Shown here: one piece after another, positions 8,710 through 17,659 of the stretch
How positions within the stretch are numbered: position 1 is the stretch's first letter
Layout: the number at the start of each line of letters is the position of its first letter
DNA from: Chitinibacter sp. FCG-7
Lineage (GTDB): Bacteria; Pseudomonadota; Gammaproteobacteria; Burkholderiales; Chitinibacteraceae
NCBI RefSeq assembly: GCF_040047665.1
Contig: NZ_CP157355.1
Location: forward strand, 2,976,001-3,040,000
DNA length: 64,000 nucleotides
Direction of reading: 5' to 3'
The notes under the pieces: generated by a model
Databases searched by the model: none
What the model was told of the DNA's origin: nothing
Seen by the model: the letters and a program-made list of their open reading frames with translations, nothing else
Program-made: the position numbers and the translations under genes

Positions 8710-10506
8710 ATGCAAAAAATACTCCTACTCTGCTGCCTGCTATACCAGAGCCCAGTATGGGCTGCCCATGCAATCACACTGGGCGATGCAGCCAAATACC
8801 CTGCCGGTTTTACCTCGTTTGCCTACGCTGACCCGCTGGCGGTGAAAGGCGGCGAGTTGACCTTGCCCAACCCGGATCGGCGTAGCAGTTTTGATTCATT
8901 CAACCCCTTCATCATCAAAGGCCTGCCCGCTGCGGGCTTGGGCGCGCTGATGTTTGAATCGCTGGGGGTGATGAGCATGGACGAGACCGCCACCATGTAT
9001 GGGCTGCTTGCCAGTGATATTGCCGTGGCTGCGGATGGCAAATCGGTAACGTTTACGCTCAACCCCAAGGCCAAATTTAATAATGGCGATGCGGTGACGG
9101 CAGCGGACGTTAAGCACAGCTTTGACACGCTGCGCAGCAAGCTGGCCGCGCCACAATTTGCTTCGCAATTGAGCGATGTGAGCGGCATTGACGTGCTCGA
9201 TGCGCGCACCGTGCGCTACCGCTTCAGCACGGCCAATCGAGAGCTGCCGCAAATTGTGGGCAGCCTGCCGGTGTTTTCGCGCAAGTGGGGCCAAGAGAAA
9301 AATGGCGTGACAAAGGCGCTGGACAAAATCGCGCTCGACGCGCCGATCACCAGTGGCCCTTACCGGATTGCCGACTACAAACTCGGCCGCAGTATCAGTT
9401 ATCAGCGGCGCGCAGATTATTGGGGCGTGCAGCAGCCGACGCGGTTGGGGCAATATAATTTTGACCGCGTAACGTATCGCTACTATCAGGATGAAGTGGC
9501 GCGGCTGGAGGCCTTCAAAGCCGGTGAATTTGATTTCATCACCGAATACAGCGCGCGCAACTGGGCGCGCCAGTATCAGGGGCCGAAATTTCGCAGCGGC
9601 GACATCCTCAAGCGTGAGCTGCGCCACCATAACAGCAGCGGCATGCAAGGCTATGTATTGAATATCCGCAAGCCGCAATTTGCCGATATTCGCGTGCGGC
9701 AGGCCTTGGGGTTGGCGCTCGATTTTGAATGGCTCAACCGCCAATTGTTTTACAGCCAGTACGTGCGCCTCAATAGCTTTTACGCCAACGGCGAACTCGC
9801 CGCCAGTGGCAAGCCGTCTGAAGCCGAGCTGGCCTTATTAAAACCACTGGCTAAACACCTGCCCTCGGCCGTATTCGGCGAACTGCCCGCGCCACCGTCA
9901 ACGAATCCACCCGGCTCACTGCGCGATAATCTGCGCCAAGCCCGCGAGCTGCTCAAACAGGCGGGCTGGGAATACCGCGACGGTGCGCTGCGTAATGCTA
10001 AGGGCGAAGCGTTTACTTTCGAGATTTTGGATGACGGCGGCGCGATGGCGCGCGTCTTCCCGCCGCTAGCACGCAATCTGGCCAAGCTCGGCATCACGGC
10101 CACGCTGCGCAATATCGACTTCGCCTTGTACCAGCGCAGGCTCGATGGCTTTGATTTTGACGTCACCGTACTGCGCTTCCCCGACGTGCAAAGCCCGGGG
10201 CAAGAGCTGCTCGATTATTACGGCAGCAAGGCGGCCGATGTGAAGGGCAGCAGCAATGTGATCGGCATTAAAAATCCGGCGATTGATGCGCTAATCAATC
10301 ATGTGCTCACCGCACCGAATCGCGCCGCCCAAATCACCGCCGTCCACGCCCTCGATCGCGCCTTGCTGGCCGGGCACTACATCATCCCGCACTGGTACAG
10401 CGCCACGCATCGCGTGGCATGGCGGGATCGGTTTGCGATGCCGAAAACGATGCCGCGGTATTATCAGGCGGGGGATTGGATGTTGGCGACGTGGTGGGTG
10501 AAGTGA
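8710..10506 (+). CDS. yejA: ABC transporter periplasmic binding protein, YejA-like (SBP family 5)
   Basis: This 598-residue extracellular solute-binding protein of the oligopeptide/microcin C class has a signal peptide ending around AHA (residue 20). Typical family-5 features include the GGELTLPNP strand near 47, SFDSFNPFIIKG near 60 and the FTLNPKAKFNNGDAVTAADV segment near 115. In YejABEF this protein delivers microcin C or peptides to the YejBE permease. Permease genes yejB and yejE lie 3.6 kb downstream, separated by unrelated genes. No yejF ATPase gene is found in the window. Confidence 0.88.
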   Translation: MQKILLLCCLLYQSPVWAAHAITLGDAAKYPAGFTSFAYADPLAVKGGELTLPNPDRRSSFDSFNPFIIKGLPAAGLGALMFESLGVMSMDETATMYGLLASDIAVAADGKSVTFTLNPKAKFNNGDAVTAADVKHSFDTLRSKLAAPQFASQLSDVSGIDVLDARTVRYRFSTANRELPQIVGSLPVFSRKWGQEKNGVTKALDKIALDAPITSGPYRIADYKLGRSISYQRRADYWGVQQPTRLGQYNFDRVTYRYYQDEVARLEAFKAGEFDFITEYSARNWARQYQGPKFRSGDILKRELRHHNSSGMQGYVLNIRKPQFADIRVRQALGLALDFEWLNRQLFYSQYVRLNSFYANGELAASGKPSEAELALLKPLAKHLPSAVFGELPAPPSTNPPGSLRDNLRQARELLKQAGWEYRDGALRNAKGEAFTFEILDDGGAMARVFPPLARNLAKLGITATLRNIDFALYQRRLDGFDFDVTVLRFPDVQSPGQELLDYYGSKAADVKGSSNVIGIKNPAIDALINHVLTAPNRAAQITAVHALDRALLAGHYIIPHWYSATHRVAWRDRFAMPKTMPRYYQAGDWMLATWWVK

Positions 10507-10511
10507 TCCCG

Positions 10512-11309
10512 ATGAAAATTATCAGCTGGAATTGCAATGGCGGCCTACGCAATAAAACCTATTTTCTTGATCAGTTTGATGCCGATATTTTGGTCGTTCA
10601 GGAGTGCGAAAATCCTGTGTACTCAACGCATGCGTTTCGCGACTGGGCTGGGCAATACTTATGGCATGGGGATAATAAGAATAAAGGAGTCGGCATTTTT
10701 GCCCGCAAAGGGCATCACATCGCGGCTTTGGATTGGTCGTCCGCCGAGTACGAAATTCGATCTCCATCGCCAGTGCAAAAGTCACTCAAGTGGCAGGCCA
10801 ATCAATTAGAGTTGTTTTTACCTTGCCTGATTAATCAGGAACTCACTTTGATTGGCGCATGGACTAAACAGGCCAATTCGCCCAATTTTTGCTACATCGG
10901 CCAATTGTGGCTTTATTTGCAAATGCAGCGTGACAAAATTGCCGCGCGAGCCGATTCGCTGATTCTGTGTGGCGATCTAAATAGCAATCCGATTTGGGAT
11001 GAAGCGGATCGTTTTTGGAATCACAGTGATGTCGTGGCTGAATTGCAGGCGCTGGGTTTGCAAAGTGCATACCATTGTTTGAAGGCTGAAGTGGCAGGGC
11101 AAGAAACAGATCCGACGTTTTATTTACATCGAAAAGAAAGCAAGGCTTATCACATTGATTATTTTTTTGTACCAGAGAGGATGTTGCCTACGTCGAAGCT
11201 AATGTTGTCATCGGTGACTGAAAGTTTGCACGTGAGCGATCATCGAGCGCTGATTTTGGATATTGGCAGCGCGTCGAATGAGACGATGGCGTTATCCGAC
11301 GGGTTGTGA
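10512..11309 (+). CDS. Endonuclease/exonuclease/phosphatase (EEP) family protein
   Basis: ATG 10512, 5 bases after the yejA stop, gives 265 residues. The EEP fold is shown by MKIISWNCNGG (start strand with the metal-binding Asn), VVQECE near residue 31 (catalytic Glu), LCGDLNSNP near 155 (Asp/Asn) and the C-terminal VSDHRALILDI (Asp-His pair). It is probably a Mg-dependent phosphodiesterase or nuclease, with unknown substrate. No signal peptide is seen. Codon use is more AT-rich than yejA, suggesting separate ancestry. Confidence 0.85.
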   Translation: MKIISWNCNGGLRNKTYFLDQFDADILVVQECENPVYSTHAFRDWAGQYLWHGDNKNKGVGIFARKGHHIAALDWSSAEYEIRSPSPVQKSLKWQANQLELFLPCLINQELTLIGAWTKQANSPNFCYIGQLWLYLQMQRDKIAARADSLILCGDLNSNPIWDEADRFWNHSDVVAELQALGLQSAYHCLKAEVAGQETDPTFYLHRKESKAYHIDYFFVPERMLPTSKLMLSSVTESLHVSDHRALILDIGSASNETMALSDGL

Positions 11310-11344
11310 AGGTTTGAGCGGGATTGGCGGCTGTGCGCCGCGGC

Positions 11345-11470
11345 ACTTACTTCTCTTGCTTCGCCAAGAGAAGTAAGCAAGAGAAGGCGACCCGGGCGAA
11401 AAGCGCTCCGCGCTGCCCTTGCCGCGTCGAGAGCCAAACAAAAGGCCGTTTGTCTCTCTCCTTGCTGCGG
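11345..11470 (+). repeat. Long hairpin-plus-core interspersed repeat, copy C
   Basis: A perfect 13-bp hairpin (11346-11358 pairing with 11365-11377) is followed by GCAAGAGAAGGCGACCC and a core that includes GAGCCAAAC and GTTTGTCTC, shared with copies A and B. The core is more diverged and shorter than in A/B. Bases 11310-11657 otherwise hold no gene. Confidence 0.7.
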
Positions 11471-11527
11471 TTTTCGCTACACGGGAATTCAAGCCCAAGA
11501 CCAAACATCAAGACCTATACCTGCCAT

Positions 11528-11576
11528 GGTGTAGCTCTAAAGCTTATTTGTGTATTGTCTTTGGTTGATATACCCC
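11528..11576. repeat. 49-bp palindromic repeat, copy 2
   Basis: The right end ATATACCCC is intact. The left end is degenerate (GGTGTA). It aligns without gaps to the reverse complement of copy 1 over 49 bases. Confidence 0.6.
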
Positions 11577-11657
11577 TTCGTAAAGTGAGGACGGCTTGCC
11601 CGTGGAGACGCGCCAGTTTTTAGCCTGCAGCAGGCATTTAACGATAAGGTAAATCCA

Positions 11658-12161
11658 ATGCTGGAAGCAGTATTTTCCTACTTCACCACGATGATCAAGC
11701 TAACCCAGGCCGGTGACTTGCAAGGCATTGCTTTTTGGGCGGTGATTTATTGTTGGGTGATTGGCTGGGCGACGGTGCTGATTTACTGGCGGGTGCGGCA
11801 CTGGCCAACTGTCTGGGGGCATTTGCTCGATTGCTCGGTGCGACCGTTGGGCGGGCCCGAGCCGGTGTTGAGCGAGCAGAATTATATGGCCAAGGTGCTG
11901 TATCGCTATGCGGTCGCAGGGCATGAGTATCAAAGCCAACGAATTGCGCCGTGGCAGATCAGTGCCTCGCACAATTTGCGTGGCCTGCTGCATGGGCAAT
12001 TGCGTGGCATCACGCAGCAGAGTGGTCGGGTGCGAGTGTATTACTCGCCAACCTGTCCTGAAAAAAGTTATCTGGTGCGCCCAGGTTGGCTCAGTTTGAG
12101 CATTGCGCATCTGATCTACATATTGCCGACATGGTGGTTCGTGATGCGCTTCTATCTGTGA
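11658..12161 (+). CDS. DUF3592-like membrane protein
   Basis: This is a 167-residue protein with an N-terminal hydrophobic helix (about 24-44) and a second near the C-terminus (about 147-164). The middle shows the DUF3592 pattern: a YRYAVAGHEYQSQRI strand, then VRVYYSPTCPEKSYLVRPG. Inner-membrane location is likely and the role unknown. It belongs to the accessory block that separates yejA from yejB. Confidence 0.65.
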   Translation: MLEAVFSYFTTMIKLTQAGDLQGIAFWAVIYCWVIGWATVLIYWRVRHWPTVWGHLLDCSVRPLGGPEPVLSEQNYMAKVLYRYAVAGHEYQSQRIAPWQISASHNLRGLLHGQLRGITQQSGRVRVYYSPTCPEKSYLVRPGWLSLSIAHLIYILPTWWFVMRFYL

Positions 12162-12271
12162 TAATCAGTTACGGTTTGCGTGAAGTGACTGGCGCTCCGA
12201 GTGCAGCCGGTGGTACTGCTTAGTCTTTGTTTATTAGTCTTTGTTTTATGTATTGAAGGCCATTAGATTAC

Positions 12272-14053
12272 ATGTCAAAAATCAGCCGAAATGACCCTTG
12301 TCCCTGTGGTAGTGGCAAAAAATACAAGCAATGTTGTTTAGCCAGGGAGCAGCAGAGCGGAGCTTTTGATCAGCTGGAGCGCGAATCTCGGCAAAAAAGC
12401 CTGCCGGGATTGATTGAGCAGGGTATTGCCTGCTATCACCATGGCGATGTAGCGCAATCGCGGCAGATTTTTGAGGCAGTGTTGCAGATCAATCCTGATG
12501 ATCCCGATGCCTTGCATTTGCTAGGGGTGATCGCCAGAGATGAGGGGCAGTATCAGCAAGGCATTCTCCTTATCTCACGGGCGATTAAAGTGCTGCCCAA
12601 AGAAGCCAATTTTTATAACAATCTGGGCATTTGTTATCGTCAATCGGGTGATTTGGCCAAGGCTTGTGAGAGTTATGAAAAGGCGGTAGCGCTCAAGCCC
12701 GATCATGTGCAGGCGCTGAATAATTTGGGCAATCTGTACTCGGATCGCCGCATGTTTAGCAAGGCTAGGCAGAGCCTCAAGCGTGCGATTGCGTTGAATC
12801 CTGCATTTGCCGATGCGCACTTTAATCTGGGCTCGGTATTGCAAAGCGAAGAGGCATTGGAGGAGGCGCTGCAAAGTTATCAGCAGGCATTGGCGATCCG
12901 CCCCGATTATGTTGAGGCCCTGAGTAATTGCGGGATGGTGCTGCATCAACTTGATCGGGAAGATGAGGCCTTGGCTTGCTTTGAAATGGCCATCCGGTAT
13001 CAAGCCGATTTTGCCCCAGCGTACGCCAATCTGGGTGCACTGGCGATGAAAAAAGACCTGAGCGCGGAGGCTTTGCCATTTTTATTGCACGCCAATCAGC
13101 TTGAGCCTGACAATCCGAACACTTTGAATAATCTGGCGCAGGCAGAAAAAAACCTGGGTCTGTTTGCCGATGCGGTAGAGCACTCGGCACAGGCTTTCAA
13201 TCTTGCCCCCACAGCGCTGGCGGGGCTGGAGTCTGCAATCCGGCTGGCTATTCTTTGCTATTTGCAAGACGATAAAGCCGGAGCACGTCATTGGCTAATG
13301 CGGTCATCAGCGATTACCCGATCCGGTGATCGCCCGGCGCATGCCTACTGGACACTGATCGGCTTGTTGCTGTCCTGGCAGGAGCGTCACGCTGATCTGT
13401 ACACATCACGCCCCAAGACCGATGAAGATGTGTTGTATGTAATTGGTGAAAGCCATGCTTTGTCGCTGCATGGCCTGCAATTTGCGTATCGTGGCCAAAA
13501 CCGACGTGGACATACGCTGTGGGTTGAAGGATGCAAACAATGGCATCTGGGGCAGCTTGAAACGAATGGCTATCAACAGCAGTTTGAACGCTATTTGTCT
13601 GGTGTTGGCCCACAGCATGCCGTATTGGTCTGTGTTGGCGAAATTGATTGCCGAATCAATGAAGGTATTTTCAAAGTGTGGCAGGCCGACCCGAGCCGCA
13701 AGCTATCTGAGCTAATCGCCGAAACTGTGGGTGGTTTTGTTGCATACCTCACCCGATTGCAAACGCAATATCAGCGGCAGATCAGCATTTGCGGTGTTCC
13801 AGCTTCTAATAATATGCAGCTGGGCGAGCTTGATGTTGAAACACAGGCCAGCTTCTTGGGCATGATTCACCAATTCAATCAGCAGTTGCAAGCCGCAGCA
13901 CAACAAGCAGGCTTGGGGTTTCTTGATGTGTTTGCGCTCACTGACATCTCAGCGACGGGCAAGGCTAATGGAGATTGGCACCTTGACAGGATACATTTGC
14001 GCCCGGACGCCTATGTCGAGGCTTTTGCCCAATATCACCGTCATCCAGGTTGA
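12272..14053 (+). CDS. SEC-C / TPR / SGNH-like three-part protein
   Basis: This 593-residue protein begins with a SEC-C zinc motif (CPCGSGKKYKQCC, residues 10-22). About eight tetratricopeptide-type repeats follow (about 45-320, for example LNNLGNLY and NCGMVLHQLDREDEALACFEMAI). The C-terminal third (about 385-590) has an SGNH-hydrolase look: IGESHALSLHG with a possible nucleophile Ser, VGEIDCR, and WHLDRIHLRPDAY supplying a D-x-x-H pair. The TPR part resembles glycosyltransferase-associated TPR proteins, but no transferase domain is present. It may be a scaffolded esterase/acyl hydrolase. Upstream, 12215-12245 has a short tandem TTAGTCTTTGTT repeat. Confidence 0.7.
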   Translation: MSKISRNDPCPCGSGKKYKQCCLAREQQSGAFDQLERESRQKSLPGLIEQGIACYHHGDVAQSRQIFEAVLQINPDDPDALHLLGVIARDEGQYQQGILLISRAIKVLPKEANFYNNLGICYRQSGDLAKACESYEKAVALKPDHVQALNNLGNLYSDRRMFSKARQSLKRAIALNPAFADAHFNLGSVLQSEEALEEALQSYQQALAIRPDYVEALSNCGMVLHQLDREDEALACFEMAIRYQADFAPAYANLGALAMKKDLSAEALPFLLHANQLEPDNPNTLNNLAQAEKNLGLFADAVEHSAQAFNLAPTALAGLESAIRLAILCYLQDDKAGARHWLMRSSAITRSGDRPAHAYWTLIGLLLSWQERHADLYTSRPKTDEDVLYVIGESHALSLHGLQFAYRGQNRRGHTLWVEGCKQWHLGQLETNGYQQQFERYLSGVGPQHAVLVCVGEIDCRINEGIFKVWQADPSRKLSELIAETVGGFVAYLTRLQTQYQRQISICGVPASNNMQLGELDVETQASFLGMIHQFNQQLQAAAQQAGLGFLDVFALTDISATGKANGDWHLDRIHLRPDAYVEAFAQYHRHPG

Positions 14054-14139
14054 CCGCGAAGTATTGTGATTAACGAACAATCAGCGGGCTCGTAATCAGC
14101 GCGCATTCAAATGCCTGAAACCAAGGAGCGATCAATTCA

Positions 14140-15222
14140 ATGCTGCAATACATTCTCAAACGTCTGCTATTAATGCTCCCGACGCTCTTTGGCGTGCTGC
14201 TCGTCAGCTTTGTCGTCATCCAGTTTGTTCCCGGCGGGCCGGTCGAGCAGATGGTGTATCAGCTTAAAGGGCGCGGGGCTGCTGAATCTGCAGGGACTGC
14301 TAATGGTGCCTCGGCAGGTACTGGCGCGTACCAAGCTGCTCGGGGTTTGAGTGAGGAGCAGCTGGCGCAAATTAAGACCCAGTATGGTTTTGATAAACCC
14401 GCGCCCGAGCGTTTCTGGCTGATGCTCAAAAGCTATGCGAGCTTTGATCTGGGGGCAAGCTGGTTTCGCCATGCCAGCGTGACGCAATTGATTTGGGAAA
14501 AGCTGCCGGTGTCGATGAGCCTGGGGATTTCCAGCTTGCTGCTCACCTACCTGATTGCTGTGCCGCTGGGCGTGGCCAAAGCGGTGCGGCACGGTTCGCG
14601 TTTTGATGGCGCGACGACTTTGCTGTTGATGGTCGGCTATGCGATTCCGTCTTTCGTGCTCGGCGTTTTGCTGCTGGTGCTGTTTGGCGGCGGCTCGTTC
14701 TGGCAACTGTTTCCCTTGCGTGGGCTGATGAGTGACGATTGGGAGGCGCTGTCCATGCTGGGCAAGATGATGGATTTGCTCTGGCATCTGGCTTTGCCGG
14801 TTACGGCGATGGTGGTGGGGGGCTTTGCCAGCCTGACCATACTGACCAAAAACGCCTTTCTGGAGGAAATTCATAAGCAGTATGTGATAACAGCGCGCGC
14901 CAAGGGCGCTTCCGAGCGGCGGATTTTCTGGCGGCATATTTTGCGCAATGCATCATTGCCGCTGATGGTGGGCTTGCCGGGCGCGATAATCGGCGCGTTT
15001 TTCACCGGCAGCCTGCTGATTGAAACGCTGTTTTCGCTCGATGGTCTCGGGCTTTTGGCCTACGAGTCGGTGTTGCGCCGTGATTATCCGGTGGTGCTGG
15101 GTACTTTGTATTTCTTTACGCTGCTGGGGCTGATCGGGCGGCTGTTGTCTGACATAGGCTATGTGCTGCTTGATCCGCGCGTGCAGTTTGGCTCAGTTGG
15201 CGAAGCGGGAGGGGCGGCGTGA
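14140..15222 (+). CDS. yejB: Peptide/microcin C ABC transporter permease YejB
   Basis: This 360-residue inner-membrane permease of the DppB/OppB type begins with MLQYILKRLLLMLPTLFGV, a standard N-terminal helix. About six membrane segments follow. The EAA loop that contacts the ATPase is visible near residue 250 (KQYVITARAKGASERRIFWRH). It overlaps yejE by a TGATG junction. The extended region about residues 45-70 is Gly/Ala-rich. Confidence 0.92.
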   Translation: MLQYILKRLLLMLPTLFGVLLVSFVVIQFVPGGPVEQMVYQLKGRGAAESAGTANGASAGTGAYQAARGLSEEQLAQIKTQYGFDKPAPERFWLMLKSYASFDLGASWFRHASVTQLIWEKLPVSMSLGISSLLLTYLIAVPLGVAKAVRHGSRFDGATTLLLMVGYAIPSFVLGVLLLVLFGGGSFWQLFPLRGLMSDDWEALSMLGKMMDLLWHLALPVTAMVVGGFASLTILTKNAFLEEIHKQYVITARAKGASERRIFWRHILRNASLPLMVGLPGAIIGAFFTGSLLIETLFSLDGLGLLAYESVLRRDYPVVLGTLYFFTLLGLIGRLLSDIGYVLLDPRVQFGSVGEAGGAA

Positions 15223-16346
15223 TGGCAGATATTAAAACCACTGAGATTACCAACATCCCTAGCCGTGCAGAAATCCCCGATATTGCAGAAATCCCCCCTA
15301 GCCCCCCTTCGACGAAGGGGGGGACTCAGGCGCAGGGGTACTGGTCGCGGGCTTGGGCTCGATTCAAGGCGCAGCGCAGGGCGTATGTCTGCCTGTGGCT
15401 GTTTGCGATCTGCTTTGTGTTGAGTTTGGGTGCCGAGTTGCTGTCGAACGACAAGCCCTATGTGGCGCACTATCAGGGGCAGACTTATTTCCCGCTGTTC
15501 AAAGATTATCCCGAGACCACCTTTGGCGGCGATTTTCCAACGCCGACCGATTATCTCGACCCCTTTATCCAGCAGCAACTGGCGCAAGCGGGCAATTGGG
15601 CGATTTTTCCGCCTAATCGCTACGGGGTGAATACGCTCAATTACTTTGCCAGCCAGCCCAATCCCGCGCCGCCCTCCAGCGCGAACTGGCTGGGGACAGA
15701 TGACAAAGGGCGCGATCTGCTGGCGCGGCTACTGTATGGCTTTCGCACCAGCGCGCTGTTTGCGCTGGCGCTGACAATCACTGGCTCGCTGCTGGGCATG
15801 CTGATCGGCGGTGTGCAGGGCTATTTTGGCGGACGGGTGGATTTATTCGGGCAGCGTATCTCCGAGATTTGGGCGTCTTTGCCCGAGCTGTATCTGCTGA
15901 TTATTTTCACGGCGATTTTCGAGCCCAGCCTCACCTTGTTGCTGGTGTTGATGACTTTGTTTGGCTGGATGGGGCTGGCCGATTACACGCGGGCGGAGTT
16001 TTTGCGCAACCGGAGTATGGAGTACGTACTGGCCGCAAGGTCGATGGGGCTGAGCAACTGGCAAATTATTCGTCGCCATGTGTTGCCAAACAGCCTGACG
16101 CCGGTGCTGGCTTTCTTGCCATTCAGGATGGGCGCGGCGATTCTGGCGCTGACTAGTCTGGATTTTTTGGGCCTCGGTGTCGGCATGCAAACGGCGTCGC
16201 TGGGCGAGCTGCTCGCGCAAGGCAAGGCCAATCTGGATGCGTGGTGGATTTCGATTTCGACTTTTGCCGTGCTATTGGGCTTGATGCTGATGCTGGTGCT
16301 GATTGGCGAAGGGCTGAGAGCGGCGCTGGATCCACGAGCGAAGTAA
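15222..16346 (+). CDS. yejE: Peptide/microcin C ABC transporter permease YejE
   Basis: This DppC/OppC-type permease partners YejB. The body from about residue 40 onward (WARFKAQRRAYVCLWLF) is typical. The EAA loop is near residue 268 (RSMEYVLAARSMGLSNWQIIRRH). The first 37 or so residues are an atypical extension coded partly by a perfect 21-base palindrome (15302-15322) and a 12-base direct repeat, apparently inserted repeat DNA kept in frame. ATG 15222 overlaps the yejB stop; GTG 15219 is an alternative. No yejF follows. Confidence 0.9.
   Translation: MADIKTTEITNIPSRAEIPDIAEIPPSPPSTKGGTQAQGYWSRAWARFKAQRRAYVCLWLFAICFVLSLGAELLSNDKPYVAHYQGQTYFPLFKDYPETTFGGDFPTPTDYLDPFIQQQLAQAGNWAIFPPNRYGVNTLNYFASQPNPAPPSSANWLGTDDKGRDLLARLLYGFRTSALFALALTITGSLLGMLIGGVQGYFGGRVDLFGQRISEIWASLPELYLLIIFTAIFEPSLTLLLVLMTLFGWMGLADYTRAEFLRNRSMEYVLAARSMGLSNWQIIRRHVLPNSLTPVLAFLPFRMGAAILALTSLDFLGLGVGMQTASLGELLAQGKANLDAWWISISTFAVLLGLMLMLVLIGEGLRAALDPRAK
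15302..15322. repeat. 21-bp perfect palindrome inside yejE
   Basis: The arms CCCCCCTTCG and CGAAGGGGGG sit around a single A. It lies in the 5' coding part of yejE and follows a direct repeat GCAGAAATCCCC at 15267-15278 and 15285-15296. Confidence 0.8.
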
Positions 16347-16439
16347 TTGTGGGTGGGTTAGCCCTTTAGGGCGTGCCCGATTAAGCCCCTTGGGGGGGTA
16401 ACCCGCCGTGACGCAATATAGAGAAAAGCAGCATAACGG

Positions 16440-16470
16440 TGGGTTACGGCTTTGCCTAACCCACCCTACG
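16440..16470. repeat. GGGTTACGG...CCTAACCC inverted repeat, copy 2
   Basis: GTGGGTTACGGC and GCCTAACCCACCC arms around TTT, followed by CCTACG, match the copy at 1537-1570. A looser relative (GGGTGGGTTAG ... GGTAACCCGCC) covers about 16350-16406. The 16347-16585 gap holds only these and a 49-bp element. Confidence 0.6.
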
Positions 16471-16544
16471 AATGTCGTTTTTCACAGTCGAATCAATATA
16501 TTTTTCCATATCAAAACAAAATCCGAATTTTATCGGATTACACT

Positions 16545-16593
16545 GGGTATATTGATGGGAGCTATATTAGTATTGACTTTTATGGCTATACCT
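16545..16593. repeat. 49-bp palindromic repeat, copy 3
   Basis: The left end is GGGTATATT and the right end CTATACCT. It lies at the convergent junction of yejE (+) and mutY (-) and contains the mutY stop codon (TAG, from GGTATAG read on the minus strand). Confidence 0.75.
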
Positions 16594-17626
16594 TGCTCAG
16601 TATCTTGCGAATCGGCGTCGGAATTCCGGCTGCCAGCGCGTCTTTGATGCTAAACCACTGCGCCCCTGATTCCTGTGCGGCGATGCCCGCCATGGCGTAC
16701 GCCGGTTGTGGCGTGATCGTGAGTTTGTAGTGCGTAAACACATGCACAAAGTCGGGCAGGGCGGGGTCTAGCTCGATGTTCAGGCCGAGTTTTTGCGCGA
16801 CAAGATCGGTGGCGGTCAGTGTGCTCTCGACTTCCGGCAAACTCCATAGCCCGCCCCAGATGCCGCTCGGCGGGCGTTTTTCGAGCAGAATTTGCCCGGC
16901 ATCGTTGCGGATAATCAGCATGACGGTGGATTTTTCGGGCACGGCGCGTTTGGGCTTGGGCGTTGGTAGCTCAGTCTGGCGATTACTCAGTCGTGCCTGG
17001 CAATCGGTATTCATTGGGCAGGTTAAGCAAGTGGGTTTTTTCGGCGTACAGACCGTCGCGCCCAAATCCATCAGCCCCTGCGTGTACGCTTCGATGCCGC
17101 CGGTTGGATCGGTCGGGGGGAGTAGCGCATTGGCCAAATCCCATAGCTTGTTTTCAACGGCTTTGACGCCCGGATAGCCTTCAATGCCCGCCCAGCGCGT
17201 TAGCACGCGTTTGACATTGCCGTCCAGAATCGCTGCGCGCGTGCCGTAGCTAAATGCCGTAATCGCCGCTGCGGTGCTGCGCCCGATCCCCGGCAGCTCG
17301 GCAACCAGTGCCGGATCGGCAGGAAATTGCCCATCGTACTGGCTCACCACCGCTTGCGCGCATTTGTGCAGATTGCGTGCGCGGGTGTAATAGCCCAGCC
17401 CGCTCCACAGCGCGAGCACATCGTCGAGCGGCGCGGCGGCCAGATCAAATATCGTCGGAAATTTGGTCAGAAAGCGCGGGTAGTAATCAAGCACCGTGGT
17501 GACCTGCGTTTGCTGCAGCATGATTTCGGATAGCCATACTTTATAGCCATCGGCGATTTGCCACGGCAGGCCGTGGCGGCCGTGCTGCTGCTGCCAGGCG
17601 ATCAGTCTTGCGGAGAAAGTGCTCAT
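16586..17626 (-). CDS. mutY: A/G-specific adenine DNA glycosylase
   Basis: This 346-residue base-excision repair enzyme removes A mispaired with 8-oxoG. The HhH-GPD domain is shown by LPGIGRSTAAAITAFSYG near residue 110 and the catalytic Asp in AILDGNVKR near 135. The four Fe-S cysteines (C-x6-C-x2-C-x5-C) lie about residues 190-206. A NUDIX-like C-terminal domain, which reads 8-oxoG, follows (GGLWSLPE near 270). The last codon and stop lie inside the 49-bp element. Its ATG is where the ancestral asmA frame would stop (TAATG), implying an asmA-mutY operon. Confidence 0.95.
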   Translation of the reverse strand: MSTFSARLIAWQQQHGRHGLPWQIADGYKVWLSEIMLQQTQVTTVLDYYPRFLTKFPTIFDLAAAPLDDVLALWSGLGYYTRARNLHKCAQAVVSQYDGQFPADPALVAELPGIGRSTAAAITAFSYGTRAAILDGNVKRVLTRWAGIEGYPGVKAVENKLWDLANALLPPTDPTGGIEAYTQGLMDLGATVCTPKKPTCLTCPMNTDCQARLSNRQTELPTPKPKRAVPEKSTVMLIIRNDAGQILLEKRPPSGIWGGLWSLPEVESTLTATDLVAQKLGLNIELDPALPDFVHVFTHYKLTITPQPAYAMAGIAAQESGAQWFSIKDALAAGIPTPIRKILSKV

Positions 17627-17659
17627 TATCTAGTTGCTTTGGCAGGCTTGGCAGTGGGT

